From Chara braunii (lineage: Eukaryota > Streptophyta > Charophyceae > Charales > Characeae): 49,763 nucleotides of DNA. Location of the stretch: assembly GCA_003427395.1 (NCBI GenBank), contig BFEA01000117.1, forward strand, positions 779,104 to 828,866, written 5' to 3'. This document shows positions 22,283-33,460 of the stretch, one piece after another. The position numbers were made by a program, and so were the translations under genes. The notes under the pieces are model-generated. The model saw nothing but the letters and a program-made list of their open reading frames with translations. It made no database searches and was not told the DNA's origin. Positions within the stretch are counted from its first letter, which is position 1. The number at the start of each line of letters is the position of its first letter.

Positions 22283-22717
22283 CAGTCTTTTTCACCCCTT
22301 GTCTCAATTCTTCTTCCAAAAGAAACTCTTTTCTTTCGTGTTGCAGCTGAGAGCTAACCAGGATCATAGCATATCGTTGAACCGACCAGCCCCACATAAT
22401 TCACAATTATTTTATTCAGTTTCATGATTTCATCTGACCGCATAGGAATTCGCGCTTGTAGATGTACTTCAACAGTCCGTGGGTGTACAAACTGAGACAG
22501 ACCCATTGGTTGCGCTAATTACTATGAAGTCGGTTCCAAGAGGTCCACTTGATGCTCTGTCTGTGCAACACAGACTTGGACAGTGATTAGGACAGACAGT
22601 ACAAGGTTTGTACCAACTGCGACACAGGCGCATTGGTTGCCCTACAAGGTTTGGCTCAGAAACTAACCTGGGGTTGGTCAGTTCAAAGATGATATCTCAA
22701 GGCGGCTGAGCTTTTAG

Positions 22718-22810
22718 AACGCATTTGACGCAGGTCTGCTTACTTTACAAGCAGGCAGAACGCATTTGACGCAGGTCTGAACACATCTGACGCAGGTCTG
22801 AACGCATTCG
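22718..22810. repeat. about 21-bp tandem repeat
   Basis: GAACGCATTTGACGCAGGTCTG occurs two to three times with small changes (22718, 22757, 22779), partly separated by TTACTTTACAAGCAGGCA. Confidence 0.75.
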
Positions 22811-22929
22811 GCCACATGGGATAGGTACCATACCACTATCACTGCGTAGTGATCCAGGCAGGAAAAAAAAAAAGAAAACCTATGTACCACCTAGGGCACA
22901 TATGTGAGACCTGGGTCAGCTACAGACAG

Positions 22930-22938
22930 TATAAAAAG
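22930..22938 (+). promoter_or_regulatory. TATA-box-like site
   Basis: TATAAAAAG lies about 120 bp downstream of the 21-bp tandem repeats, an arrangement seen in promoters or LTR U3 regions. No transcript start, matching LTR or downstream gene can be shown, so this is a weak call. Confidence 0.2.
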
Positions 22939-23479
22939 AGCTGTACCTAGCTAACCAGGCTTTTCATTTCGCTGATCTGATCGTAACTGGCTTCAAACTT
23001 GGGTCTGTATTTCGACAGACTGAGTTCGGAGGAGGTGTACCGACTGATCGAGGCCCGTTCAGAGCGTTCATTGCTTTTCTTTTCTTTTTTTTTTCTTTTT
23101 TTTTCTTATTCCATCGACAGGAGAAGGGTAGTCACTGGTCTATTGCTTTTTTCTTTTCTTCTTCTTCTTCTTCTTCTTCTTCTTTTTAAAGTTTTTTTTC
23201 CCCACACAAGAGAAGCCCCATCTATTGTGGGGGCCGTTGCTCCAGTTGCTTACTTTGGTACCACCGGCAAGCATGTGCGTTCAGTGGTTTTCATTGGTTC
23301 CATATCCATATCCATACACGCTTACTTTGTGATGGATTCTCTCACAAACAGTGGCAAAGCTGACGCAGAAGTAAACTCGGCACCCGTGCAACTTACTTTC
23401 CGATTTGGTCCAAGTGCATTTTCCAAATGAAGGAAGGCTTCTTTTGTTCGTTGGTTTGTTCGTTTGTTGGTTTGTTAAC

Positions 23480-23570
23480 TTTGTTTGTTTGTTTGTTCGT
23501 TTGTTCGTTTTTGTTTTTAAACACCCGGGGGGTCTAAGCTAGGCTGATAAGAGCAGGCCAAACGGAGGTA
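23480..23570 (-). repeat. diverged SINE-like hairpin repeat, minus copy
   Basis: On the minus strand CTGCTCTTATCAG (the hairpin-3 loop) is followed by CCTAGCTTAGACCCCC, GGTGTTTAAAAAC and a long A-rich tail with C and G interruptions (CAAA/CGAA units). Only the 3' part is recognisable. Confidence 0.45.
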
Positions 23571-23576
23571 GACTTT

Positions 23577-23672
23577 TGGGAAATACCTAGGTTGTTGTAG
23601 AGGCCAGATTTTTTTTTTCTTTTTTGGGGGGGAAAACCCAGGTTGTTGTAGAGGCCAGATTCCCACCCATAG
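23577..23672. repeat. duplicated GGTTGTTGTAGAGGCCAGA segment
   Basis: The phrase occurs at about 23588 and 23641, separated by a T-rich and G-rich run. Related copies lie near 36432 (+) and 39685 (reverse). Confidence 0.6.
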
Positions 23673-23813
23673 CGGGCAGGGTGAACAAATAGTCAAGGTG
23701 GAGTAAAACCAGCTCCGACAACAGTACAAGAGGTCCGTTTGTTTTATATTCCCCGTCCGGGAAGTAGCAGAAGGGGGCCTGAAACGCAATTCATTCAACG
23801 ATCGAATGTTTAA

Positions 23814-24080
23814 ACCACCACCAGTACTTGGCCGAGCTATCGGCCGTGGAATAAAACAGAGTAAAAATGTTTTTCTAGTCGAATGAATTTGGGCCCTCCT
23901 ATAGTGACCCGTACATTTCCCTTTAATCGTGGCTTGTTAACGGGCAGCACGACTTGAGCAAGTACCTACCGTCTTCACCCGAATAGAACTCCCGGTCATT
24001 ATCGCTGCATCTGGACTGAAAGTTGGGCCAAATGCAGCTATAATGACCAGGCGTTCTATTCGGGTGAAGATGGTAGTGGT
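23814..24080. mobile_element. TTAA-flanked element containing a long hairpin
   Basis: TTAA precedes ACCACCACCAGTAC at 23814, and GTAGTGGT at 24073-24080 is followed by TTAA. Within it, 23967-24010 and 24032-24074 are inverted repeats of about 44 bp (TACCGTCTTCACCCG on the left, CGGGTGAAGATGGTA on the right) around a 21-base loop. The left inverted end is slightly expanded relative to the family's ACCACCAGTAC. Confidence 0.6.
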
Positions 24081-24243
24081 TTAACTGCCTCCCAATGATT
24101 GCACACAACAATTAGTCACCCCTTGACATCCATCCATCCATCCATCCACCCCTATAGTTCCTGCTCCACCCGGTCTCCCATTCCGCATCCCAGAACCGCA
24201 AACTGAGGAAATGATCAGAAGAATAGACCCCTATAGTTTACGC

Positions 24244-24392
24244 CTGCTCAGTCAATCCCCTGGCCCTGTAGGGCAATTAGCGCTGGCAGATTTCAGATCA
24301 CTACCAGATCAGGCCGAGATGTTATGCAAGGGACGCTGGACCCGTTTTCCGGCAGGCGCAACTCCCCAGCAATAGATCGGGAGCAACCAGAC
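24244..24392 (+). repeat. module plus truncated SINE-like core
   Basis: CTGCTCAGTCAATCCCC at 24244 with TAGGGCAATTAGCGCTGGCA, then the core at 24330 (GGGACGCTGGACCCG) through AGATCGGGAGC. Hairpin 3 and tail are missing. The module-to-core order is the same as at 13284-13524. Confidence 0.6.
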
Positions 24393-25821
24393 GGCTGCGA
24401 GGTACGGCTGCTCCTTCCACGCTCCTCTGGCAACCAGTAGGGCAGTAGGGCTTTTCAAAGAACAGAAGCACCTGCAGCATCGCTGCTGCAGTGTCCAACC
24501 ACCCTCTCTCCCCACTGTTATGCGCAACACCTCCGTCCCTGATATAGAACTCGTTACGATAAACATGCTAGGAAGAAGGACAACCACATTTCCACCGACT
24601 CCTTGTCAGGCAGTGCGACACCAAACAGATACGATTCCAAGGACTTTGCGACGACACCGAGACAAACATGCTAGGAATAGGGGCGGGGTCAGGCAGCGCA
24701 ACACCAACCACACACAAGTGGATGCTTCGAAATACGAATCGCAAAAAACTTCATAGATAGAATAAATGGAAAGCAAACATATCACCGGAAAGAACGCAAT
24801 GGCGCAAATCAAGAGAAAAGAAGAAAGACCGAAAGTACAAATAAGCGGCAAATATCTGCACAAAAAGAATGCGCGGGTATTTGCTTATTACATCTTTATG
24901 TATATATCCTGTTTCTACTGGGCAATGATTCCACAAATGTGTGATGTGGCACTGTGCCACTCCCCTTGGGAAGATGGAACCACAAAACCGGTCCCTTAGC
25001 ATCAGCACACACAGAAGCAGCGCAGTGGGAACCCCAACAGTGAGTGACATGCAATGAAAAAAAGTTATAATAGCAATGACGGAACGAAAAGGCTTGCCAG
25101 TCGTTGCAACCCCTCACGCAAGAAATAAGCACCAAAAACAACTCTACAACCAACCCAGCCCCACCTTTTCAACAAGGCCACATTTACCCCACAAAAAGAG
25201 AATGCCGACCATGCGATACATTTCTTGCTAGCTACTTTCGTACATACTACCCCACCCACTTCAGACATACGAATAAAGAGGTCCCGACACACTGCATGCT
25301 ATTCTGTTCTACTTTGCCGTGAACCTTCGCCACCTTCGAGAGAACCAAACTGCTGGCTGTGGTCGGAATAGCATGCGGTGTGCCCAGGTCCTATGACGGA
25401 CAGACAACACCCTGGAGAGGGCACTGACAGGAGAACTAGGGCTCGAACGTCACGCCACCCTGCACGGCAAAGAAGCGACGCGAGCTTGTGCAAGCACAGA
25501 ACATCACGAGAACGCCAACGAACAGAATTTACAAGGCTAGGTGTTACACCGGCAAACGAATTCCCGTAAATGGCGCCGGGCACTGCCAAGGCTAGGTCCC
25601 TCCAGGAATACAGTCAGATGCAGGTGCTGATCTGATCACAGCCCAAACTCCCATGGCCACTACCAACCTTGCCTTGCCCGCTTGCTAAAATAGGAAAGGC
25701 GTTATTGACGGCGTTGCTCCCCCTCTATGTTTTTTGCGCCTTGTGCCAAAAATCCAGCTACGTGCACGATGCCTGGCCATCTTCTCCACTACCCAATTAC
25801 CATCCCACCCACCTTATTCGA
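24393..25821. other. no recognisable gene
   Basis: There is a loose internal duplication (AACATGCTAGGAA and TCAGGCAGTGCGACACCAA at about 24563-24626 versus 24666-24706). Open frames of 70-100 codons on both strands show no known motif. Confidence 0.45.
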
Positions 25822-25890
25822 CAGCTCCGGGATTTGAACCCAGGCCTCCGTCGCCATGAAAAAAACAGTTAGCCCATAACCGAAAAGCCA
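25822..25890 (-). repeat. tRNA-like sequence (SINE head)
   Basis: On the minus strand GGCTTTTCGGTTATGGGC precedes a strong B-box arm, GGGTTCAAATCCCGG. The distance fits a tRNA-like head. The A-box is degenerate and no poly-A tail is visible. Confidence 0.4.
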
Positions 25891-26913
25891 GTTCCGCGCG
25901 CCCCTTCTGGCATTTCCAACCAGTCTTCTTCACCCAGCCTCCCCCATGAAAATGTTGCCACAATGTTTGCCGCTCAAGTGCGCCCGCGCGCAGCTTCCTC
26001 TCCACAAAGAAGCATTGCATCGCTTTGTGCCACACTCAACTACTCAGTGTTCACCCTCGCCACCACAAAATGGACAGCAACAACTCACCCATAACCCAAG
26101 GGTGACCGTGGACATCGCAACCAGTCTGCCTGCCTTCATTGCTAGCGCAGCGATTGCAGCCGGCAGCGCAGCAGCAGGTGGAAGCTCTGCTTCCGCACCC
26201 AGTCTTTAACCACAGATATGAGCATTGCAACGGCGGGGGNTGGGGCAACTTGGCGCCGCAGCCAAGTTCTCAGCACCCACAAAAAGGACGACAGCATATG
26301 GGTTGGTGGCCCTGACACCTGTACACACAAATAGTGGCGTCGTTGAATATGGATGGATGCTGGTGACCTACCCGTCTCACGAGAACCAAGTCATCAACTC
26401 GTTGGTGCCGGGACCCCTTGTCAGAGTACTGTTGCAGCAAAACACCGTGAAGGATCACCCCTTCGCTGCCTGACTGCTTTTAAACTGGGCTTCCGTGCCT
26501 GCCGATGAAGGCTTAATTTCTGCTGCATTACTGGAGACCAATAGCGGAACGGTGATCGGCAATTGGGACGCAAGGGCAACCTCCCTCCCTCCCTGTGGTG
26601 TGCCCTTCACTCCCCAAAGTCCTCGCCACAACTATATGACTAGGGTAGCCTTCCGATACCATGGATGAGGATAATAGCCCAATCGTCCCACATCATCGTT
26701 CGGTTCATTCACGTATCAGTTGAGTCAGTGTCGTGTCAGAAAACCTGCACAGACAACCATCGCCACATGTCATTGTTCGTCTATGGAGTCGCGGCTGCAG
26801 AGTCCAATTTCACCCCCAACAATAATTCATTTTCTGTTGGATTCACTGCCACTCTCTCAGCTGCGATCCTTATCGTCGGATCGCGACCGTATACTTGAAA
26901 GCAGGTTCTGAGG

Positions 26914-27099
26914 TTTCACCACCCACCACCACCACCACCCACCACCACCACCACCCACCACCACCACCACCCACCACCACCACCACCCACCAAAGCACAG
27001 AGAATTTCGGATTGTTGCTTTTTGGTTCCACATCGTCACACCATGAGCGCCCAATGACGACATACTGTGTGTCGTCTACTCCCATGCGTGCCCAACACA

Positions 27100-27134
<35 letters not shown>

Positions 27135-27175
27135 GATGAAGATGATGATGATGATGATGAGGAGGAGGAGGAGGA
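26914..27175. repeat. low-complexity block: CCACCACCACC, GAT and GAG repeats
   Basis: About 80 bp of CCACC/CACCAC units (26914-26993) is followed, after 100 bp, by (GAT)n with GAA interruptions and a short (GAG)n (27101-27178). The long open frame through it (poly-His/Pro/Thr, then poly-Asp/Glu) is explained by these repeats. It lies just 3' of the zinc-finger gene. Confidence 0.9.
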
Positions 27176-27467
27176 GGATGATCCTGCAAGCTCTTGTCAT
27201 TCGTCGTATAGCTTTGATGCGAGTTGTCAAATCCTTTCAAACTCTTTCAAACGACAAAATGCCGAACCTGGACGCAAATACCACAAGCATATATGTATAG
27301 TTCATAAAACAGCAATTTTGTCTAGCACCCACACAGCCTCTCCTTTGCCACGCACAATTTTCAGGTTTTGGTTTGCTCCTTGAGCCACCAACAGTTCATT
27401 CACCACACCAATTAATTCCACGACGTCATCATTTTCATCAGTCAAGTCTGCAGTCGGCTCTCCCCCT

Positions 27468-30400
27468 TCACACGCCTGTTGCAGGCAGCACCTCAGCAGA
27501 TGTCAAAGACCAATGGCAAAACTTCACATGTCTCGCAAGTGCATGACCATTGAACTTCCTCCCACATTCTGTGCACGCAAACAATTCTTCGTCCTCGAGA
27601 GGTTGCCGAGAAATCGGGTTTTCGTTCCCGTCCTGTTGTTGCTGACCCTTCCCTGGAGAAGGCCTACCTGGATCAGTTGTGGTGGAAGGACCTTGAGCGT
27701 TGTCATGACCTTTCTTGGTGAGGTCACCCCTCTTCTTCACGTTGTTGTTGCCGTGGTGGTTGTGCTTTGTACCCTCCGGAGCAGACAACCTGTTGTTGGC
27801 CTCCTCCGCAGGTGAGGTATCCTTGGTCTTCTGTGACGCTGCACTGGGGAGCTTCGGACCCGGAACACGGGCTGCTGCAGCATCTTTCGTGGCCGCTTCG
27901 CGGGCACCTGCTCTACCTGCCGTAGGCTGGGACGACGACTTGTTAGAAACACGACCCATCTTGACGCGGGACAGCTTCCCCGAACCAACTGCCCGGTTGG
28001 TAAGCGTGGATCTCTCTACTGAACCAGACTTCACATGCTCCCCTGCCACTTCTGTCCCCAGTCTCTTCACTACCACCGCTTTCTCCGTCGATGACCTCTT
28101 TCCGGTTCTCTGCTGGTCACTGCCAAGACCCTTCTCCACTTCAACCCTGCCTGCGCCCTCACTTTTCGGACCCTCGACGGCAGCACTATCGCCGCGAGAA
28201 CCGTCGTCGAATGCAAACGACGCAACCGTGGCAGTCTCCTCTACACTTTCAGCTTCCGGCGGACTTGCCGGCTCCTCTACAATTGTGCGCTGCTGTTGCT
28301 CCTCCACAATGGGATGCGGTTGCACCTCATATGGGTCTCTCCTGCTTGTCTTAAATGCTTGCCGGAGAGAAGACGCCTTGCTCATTCCGTGCCTTGCTAC
28401 AGCGTTGTGTTTCCTCGACGTCTCCCGCTTCCCCTCGCTTCTACCCACAACGGAAGCCCGTCTGGACTTCTTTTCCTCGTTTTTCTCCTGTGCTGCACTG
28501 TCGGAAACGCCCGACACACCAACACTAATGCTCGATTCCCATAGACTACTTCCCTCTACGTAGGGATCGAACTGCTTCTCTGCTCCGCAATCGTTCCCAA
28601 TTCTTTCGTTCTCAGGATGATCCTTGTCGAAGGGACGGGCATTTGGCTCCATGCCATCACAAGTCTCTCTGCTGTGAGACTCATCAATCATCATGCCTGG
28701 CCTCATCTCAGCAGCTTTCTCTATATTCCCTTCCGCCACCAGAAGACCATTGCTACTTCCTTTCTTCTTTGAAAGACTTCCATCCTGATGTGGTTCTTTC
28801 CTCATTTCCACGACCATACCTTTCCGCAGCCGATCTGCAACACCCCCCCCATGCCCAACAAGGCCATTGTTACCTCTCTTTTCCAAGAGCGACTCACTGG
28901 ATTGGAGGACTTTCTTCTTGTCAGTGGGCTGTACAGCTGGCACTGCTGCTCCTGAGGCCACAGCTGGCCCATTCCCTAACTTCTCCAGACTCGCGTCCGC
29001 AATGAGTCCGTTGCTACCTCTTTTCTTCCCTAGCACTTCGCTGAGAACAGGTTTCTTCACAATCTCCGTCTTTGCGGATTGCGGGTGCTTTCTAGATTCC
29101 ATTTCTGCCTCTTGAAGCTTCTTTGGCTGCTCCAGCTTCTTGCCGCCTTTCTTTGCACCCTCATCATTACTTCCTCCGCCGACAGAACCGGCCGCCCCCT
29201 TCCGGACGGGATCACCCTTCTCCGGCTGCAGCTTTCTCCCGCTGACTCCCTCAGTTGCACTACCACGACCCTTCACATCGAACTTCTCCATTCCTGCCTT
29301 CATCATCCCCTCCGATGCACTCACCTTCGCCTTGTCCACAAGCAACCTTCCTCTCTCACTCCCTCCTTGACCACCTGGTGCGCCGCCACCCTCCACTCCA
29401 GGCTTCCCTCCCCCATGTCGGTCATTCGTCAGCTCAGACCCGACTCTCTTATGAGATTGCATGCCCTCCTCTTTTCCTTGGTGCTTGGCAACAATATCTG
29501 CATGGATTCTCTGCGGCAAAAGGTGTCCCGCATCATGCATTGCCATCTCCATGCTCACAGGGAGTCGCGATCTTCCCTCCTCATTCTTCTTGCAGTTGTT
29601 CTCGCTTTCCACATTCTTTGCCGTCCCTCCCATCAGGAAGTTGTCTGGAACTCTCTCCATCACGTACGCGTCCTCCATTTGCCTCTCGCTTCCATGTCCA
29701 ATCACTGCTCCAGCGATGGTGTGCCTTCGCCCTGGCACTTCCCTCGGCACTTGTTTAGGCAGACCCTCCCTCCCTCTCTGAAAGTCCCTCCCTGTCGTCA
29801 TCAGTGCCTCAGGAGGGTACCGATCCTGTTTGACCTTCTCCGCTGGTTTGCTTGACATACTCCTTGGATCTTCAACAAGGACGTTCTCTGCTTGAGCGTT
29901 ACTCAGAACCCCCCTCTCGTTGGATCCATTCGGCATTCCGCCGGGTGCAGGGGACCATGTATGCTCCAACGTTGGAACGCCGACACCCTTCTTTAGGGCT
30001 TCCACAGTGCTCTTCTTAGCAGTTGAGTCCCTTCTACGTTGCCCATCAAGATTCGCTGCCTCACTGTGGCGCCTCTGCTTGTCTCCCCCGACACTTCCAC
30101 TGTCCCCCTTTCGCTTGATCTCCTTCTGGTGCGCACTAGTCCCACCGTTACTCCGAGCACAATCGTTCGCAACAGTGGCGAAGCTACCTGCAGCCAATGA
30201 ATGGTCCTCTGGGGCGGCAGTCGCGCCTTTGTCTTCAGCAAGAGATCCATAAACGTCTGCAGAGGATGGCATCAAGGCTCTCGCAATCGTCTTCTTTGTG
30301 GTGCCGCCTTTCACCTCCCGGGTTTGAGAACTGTGTGGCACTGCAGAGCCACTGCCTTGGCAGGTAGTGTTCGCAGAACTGCCTGTCATCTCTAGTGAGC

Positions 30401-31223
30401 CCTTGCCTTTGACATGTTCACCTAGAGGCTCTACGTTGGTGATTAGTGACCGAGCATCATCACCAGGCTGAGCCTCGTGCTTGCGCATGGCATTGGAAGG
30501 TCGAACGGCTTGAATCACATCCAATTTTGGCATGACTCCTTCGCCACCTGGCAAATATTGAAAGGAAGTGGCCGACGGGCCGTCAGAGAGGGAGGATGTG
30601 ATTGTTTCCGAAGACAGTCGGCGGGATGTCTCCTCCGACACAGCTTGGGCAGCAGCCTTGGCCCGTGTGAGCGACGACAATGCATGGTCTTGTGTGGAGG
30701 AGGAGGTAGCCTTTGCGTCACACGACACAGATGCGGAGTGCTTGCACTGACAGGCCAAACAACGTACCTTGCCGCCCGATTCAGATAGCCCATCCTGTTC
30801 ATTAACCGAGGAATGAGATGACAGCTCGCTTTCTCTGTTCCTCGGGCTCCTCGGCATCAGGGAGGCTCCATCAATATTTGTATCGAGCAAGGGTTTGCGG
30901 CGCTGCCTGGGCGTTCTTCCCCCCGACGGCGAGAGGGACAACCTCTGATTATCTTCTCCCAAAAGAACGCGGGGATCTTCCTCTGGGCTACTCCATGTGT
31001 GGTTCACACTGTGGAAGCCTGTTGGAACACCTCCCCAGCTGTACTTCCTAACTTGCAGACCTCTCTGCTCCAACTCATGCTTCTTCTGCTCGCGAAGAGC
31101 CTCCGCCCGCGCAAGGGCCTCCTTCCTCTTGGTCGCATAATCGACAAGATCTAGCTGATCTGCCTGCATTGCAGTGGGCATTACCAACGAGCTCTGTGAC
31201 CGACTTCCCGTCCTGCAAATCAT
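27468..31223 (-). CDS. large disordered protein with C-terminal C2HC zinc finger
   Basis: An uninterrupted frame of 1251 codons from the first in-frame ATG (31223-31221) to TGA (27470-27468). A second ATG at 31181 would give MPTAMQADQLDL and is also plausible. Residues about 24-55 (VDYATKRKEALARAEALREQ and following) look like a charged helix. Nearly all the rest is rich in S, G, K, E and A and probably disordered. Three loose repeats around K-K/R-G-x-N-G-L lie near residues 733, 782 and 820. The end, about 1217-1236, is CTECGRKFNGHALARHVKFC, a C-x2-C-x12-H-x3-C finger of the zf-C2HC_2 (ZC2HC1) type that normally binds zinc. No enzyme domain is seen and the function is unknown. The frame's length and distinct GC-rich composition argue for a real gene. 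It is antisense within the dynein interval. Confidence 0.85.
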   Translation of the reverse strand: MICRTGSRSQSSLVMPTAMQADQLDLVDYATKRKEALARAEALREQKKHELEQRGLQVRKYSWGGVPTGFHSVNHTWSSPEEDPRVLLGEDNQRLSLSPSGGRTPRQRRKPLLDTNIDGASLMPRSPRNRESELSSHSSVNEQDGLSESGGKVRCLACQCKHSASVSCDAKATSSSTQDHALSSLTRAKAAAQAVSEETSRRLSSETITSSLSDGPSATSFQYLPGGEGVMPKLDVIQAVRPSNAMRKHEAQPGDDARSLITNVEPLGEHVKGKGSLEMTGSSANTTCQGSGSAVPHSSQTREVKGGTTKKTIARALMPSSADVYGSLAEDKGATAAPEDHSLAAGSFATVANDCARSNGGTSAHQKEIKRKGDSGSVGGDKQRRHSEAANLDGQRRRDSTAKKSTVEALKKGVGVPTLEHTWSPAPGGMPNGSNERGVLSNAQAENVLVEDPRSMSSKPAEKVKQDRYPPEALMTTGRDFQRGREGLPKQVPREVPGRRHTIAGAVIGHGSERQMEDAYVMERVPDNFLMGGTAKNVESENNCKKNEEGRSRLPVSMEMAMHDAGHLLPQRIHADIVAKHQGKEEGMQSHKRVGSELTNDRHGGGKPGVEGGGAPGGQGGSERGRLLVDKAKVSASEGMMKAGMEKFDVKGRGSATEGVSGRKLQPEKGDPVRKGAAGSVGGGSNDEGAKKGGKKLEQPKKLQEAEMESRKHPQSAKTEIVKKPVLSEVLGKKRGSNGLIADASLEKLGNGPAVASGAAVPAVQPTDKKKVLQSSESLLEKRGNNGLVGHGGGVADRLRKGMVVEMRKEPHQDGSLSKKKGSSNGLLVAEGNIEKAAEMRPGMMIDESHSRETCDGMEPNARPFDKDHPENERIGNDCGAEKQFDPYVEGSSLWESSISVGVSGVSDSAAQEKNEEKKSRRASVVGRSEGKRETSRKHNAVARHGMSKASSLRQAFKTSRRDPYEVQPHPIVEEQQQRTIVEEPASPPEAESVEETATVASFAFDDGSRGDSAAVEGPKSEGAGRVEVEKGLGSDQQRTGKRSSTEKAVVVKRLGTEVAGEHVKSGSVERSTLTNRAVGSGKLSRVKMGRVSNKSSSQPTAGRAGAREAATKDAAAARVPGPKLPSAASQKTKDTSPAEEANNRLSAPEGTKHNHHGNNNVKKRGDLTKKGHDNAQGPSTTTDPGRPSPGKGQQQQDGNENPISRQPLEDEELFACTECGRKFNGHALARHVKFCHWSLTSAEVLPATGV

Positions 31224-33460
31224 CTTGAACAATACTCTCTCTACACCTCCTCCTTGCCCCTCCCTACACCTCCTCCCCAGCCAAGAACCTAGAAGAGCGG
31301 TTTCCCTCCGGCCGATCCGATCTGACCCGATCAACCCGGAGCTGTTTGTTAACTACACGCTTCGCGTCAAGTCAAACATTCATATGCACACAACACTCCT
31401 CAGCACCCCCTCACCACAACCTGTCCTCCTGTATGGATCATGAATGACATTCAATCTCTCTTGCCAGCATCATATCTGCGATGCACAGTCACATACAATA
31501 GCACATTGTGCTCTTTCCTGACCTGAACAGCGTCCATTGCTCCTCTGATCATCTCAGAGCAGCCTGAAAAGGCGGCCAGGAATCGATCGCAGAACAACTG
31601 ACAAGCTGGTTGCCTCGTCAAAGCTTTCATTACATCAATCAATCAATTTGGAGGGCTGGACACCGCACAGGGAATATGCCACAAACTCAGGAACGACAAG
31701 TTCTGCCTCCCGAAACCAGTACATACACGTGTGTCCAAAACGCCTTTCCAACCTTCGTTGCCTTCTCACCCTCACCGCCGGGATGTCGATGCACGAATTC
31801 AGACCCTTCCTCGTTATGACACCGAAGCTTCATGCCGAACATACATAAATAAGCTGTTTTGCTTATCTGCGCTATCGAACGTCTACTCCGACTGTGCCCG
31901 GATGCCAGACCGCAAATCGACAATCGCCTCGATGTCTCTTCTGTTACACACACAAAGCAAATCATTCCGCACCGAGTCCATCATCACCACTTCCACCCAT
32001 CACTGCATCCAAAAAATAAAAAACCACCAGCAGTCCTTTCATCCAAGCAACAAACAAACAAAGTTAACAAACATGAAAGGTCATTTTAGTATGATTTTAC
32101 GAGGGCCGCATGTCATACAGAAAGTAAACCGCTGGAAGACACTTTTTTGCAACACCCTTTTTTGCAACACCGCAGAAGACAACCTCCTGAACTGTTCAAA
32201 TACGTACCTGAGTTCAAACTCCGCTGGAAGCGGATTACAAGTGCCAATCAGTACGAAAAAGGGCCAATCAGTACGACATGACATCGGGACTGACGCTTAT
32301 CTTCAGAACGCCGCATGAGCAAAGTCTGCTTCCAAGAGGATAAGCTATGAAGCGAAGGTCAGAACAGAGAGGGAAAATCAGAGAGGGAAGAGGAAGAATA
32401 GAAACATCAGAGGAGAGGGAAAAAAATAAAAAAACAATTTTTGGTTTGCAGAGAAGATCGGGGCAGGTGGGTCCACGCTGCCCACACCCGATCGCTTGGC
32501 CAACCAACTAGTGCCTGACAATGCTGGTAGCCTATCCACACAAATTGAGAACATGTGTACTATTCTCTTACATTGCTCCCCTCCCTTGTCTCCACAATAT
32601 TTAAAAACTCGTGCAGGTGATTTCGGGAGCTCAACGATTTGTAGCAGAGCAGCTTGGCTTCAGTAGACAAGAGACTGCCATCAAAGACAACACCATTGAT
32701 GACTCGTTTGACGACTCGAGCCCACAGACACCCCTTCTGTGCATTTTTGGCGATGGTGCCAACCCAGCCACACAGGTATAGAAGATAGCAACATTGCCCG
32801 ACCCCCACCCCAACAACCCATCACCGCTCTCATGCATTTTCCTTTTAGCAAATATAAACTACATATAGAATATTGTAGATAGCTAATTTATTAAATATCT
32901 TCACAGCATTCGATCTCATCGCAATACGACAATTTGAAAATCTAGCGAACCCCATCCTTGGCAGACTACTACTCCAGAGCTTACACCAGTATGTTTGCCT
33001 ACCAGCCATTTTTCTCCGACGCGGAGTGCACATGGCCTCACGTTTTGGGAGTCGGCCTACAGGCGCAAAACGGCCGACGGGACTAACCAGCCAAATGAAG
33101 GCCCGTGCTGGTTCGGTTTCTTTTGGCTGCACAGGGCATTTGCAGGCACTGGCAAGGGAAGGGTCACAAGTACGGATGGTTTCATCTGTTTCATAGGGAG
33201 GGACCTCTACAGATTCTTCCAAGGTGTTCGCCCCCAATATGTTCATCCCTTTTGTACCCACAACCTTTTGGCGAGTTGTTGCGCACCCACTACTCCTCTA
33301 TTGACCCGCTGTCCATTAGACTTCTGGATGCTCCCACACCATTTGCAGGTAATGGGTAAAAGACTAAAATAGTAAAATCTCCTCACAGTCAGCCAGGACT
33401 GCGGCAACAGACTAGCAGCCAAACAGATGTTTATTAGGTTTCTGCCCCTCCAGCATGGCA
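31224..33460. other. upstream region of the zinc-finger gene; no gene recognised
   Basis: The first 120 bp on the gene side are pyrimidine-rich on the + strand (CTCCTCC and CCTCCCC runs), as expected for a 5' leader of the minus-strand gene. A frame at 31731-32318 (+) has no recognisable motif. At 32995-33360 several frames on both strands stay open for 80-135 codons, but none matches a family I know. Confidence 0.4.

Noticed and set aside
22999-23430. 143-codon frame after a TATA-like site
   Set aside because: It runs through T-rich and CTT tracts; the remaining sequence has no recognised domain.
26914-26993. CRISPR-like regular repeat
   Set aside because: Units are a simple CCACC microsatellite without spacers; nothing else in the window resembles a CRISPR array.
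26895-27383. 162-codon frame with poly-His and poly-Asp/Glu
   Set aside because: Explained by CCACCACC, GAT and GAG microsatellites.
27715-29855. Plus-strand frames of up to 282 codons opposite the zinc-finger gene
   Set aside because: They are shadows of the GC-rich minus-strand gene, Ser/Pro/Leu-rich and without motifs.
27468-31334. Extension of the zinc-finger frame to 31334
   Set aside because: The codon there is TTG; the first in-frame ATG is at 31223, so I used that start.
31731-32318. 195-codon + frame upstream of the zinc-finger gene
   Set aside because: No recognisable domain, low-complexity Ser/Thr/Asn composition, no splice or start context.
32995-33360. Candidate missing dynein exon or unknown gene
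   Set aside because: Frames stay open on both strands but none contains the expected dynein motifs.
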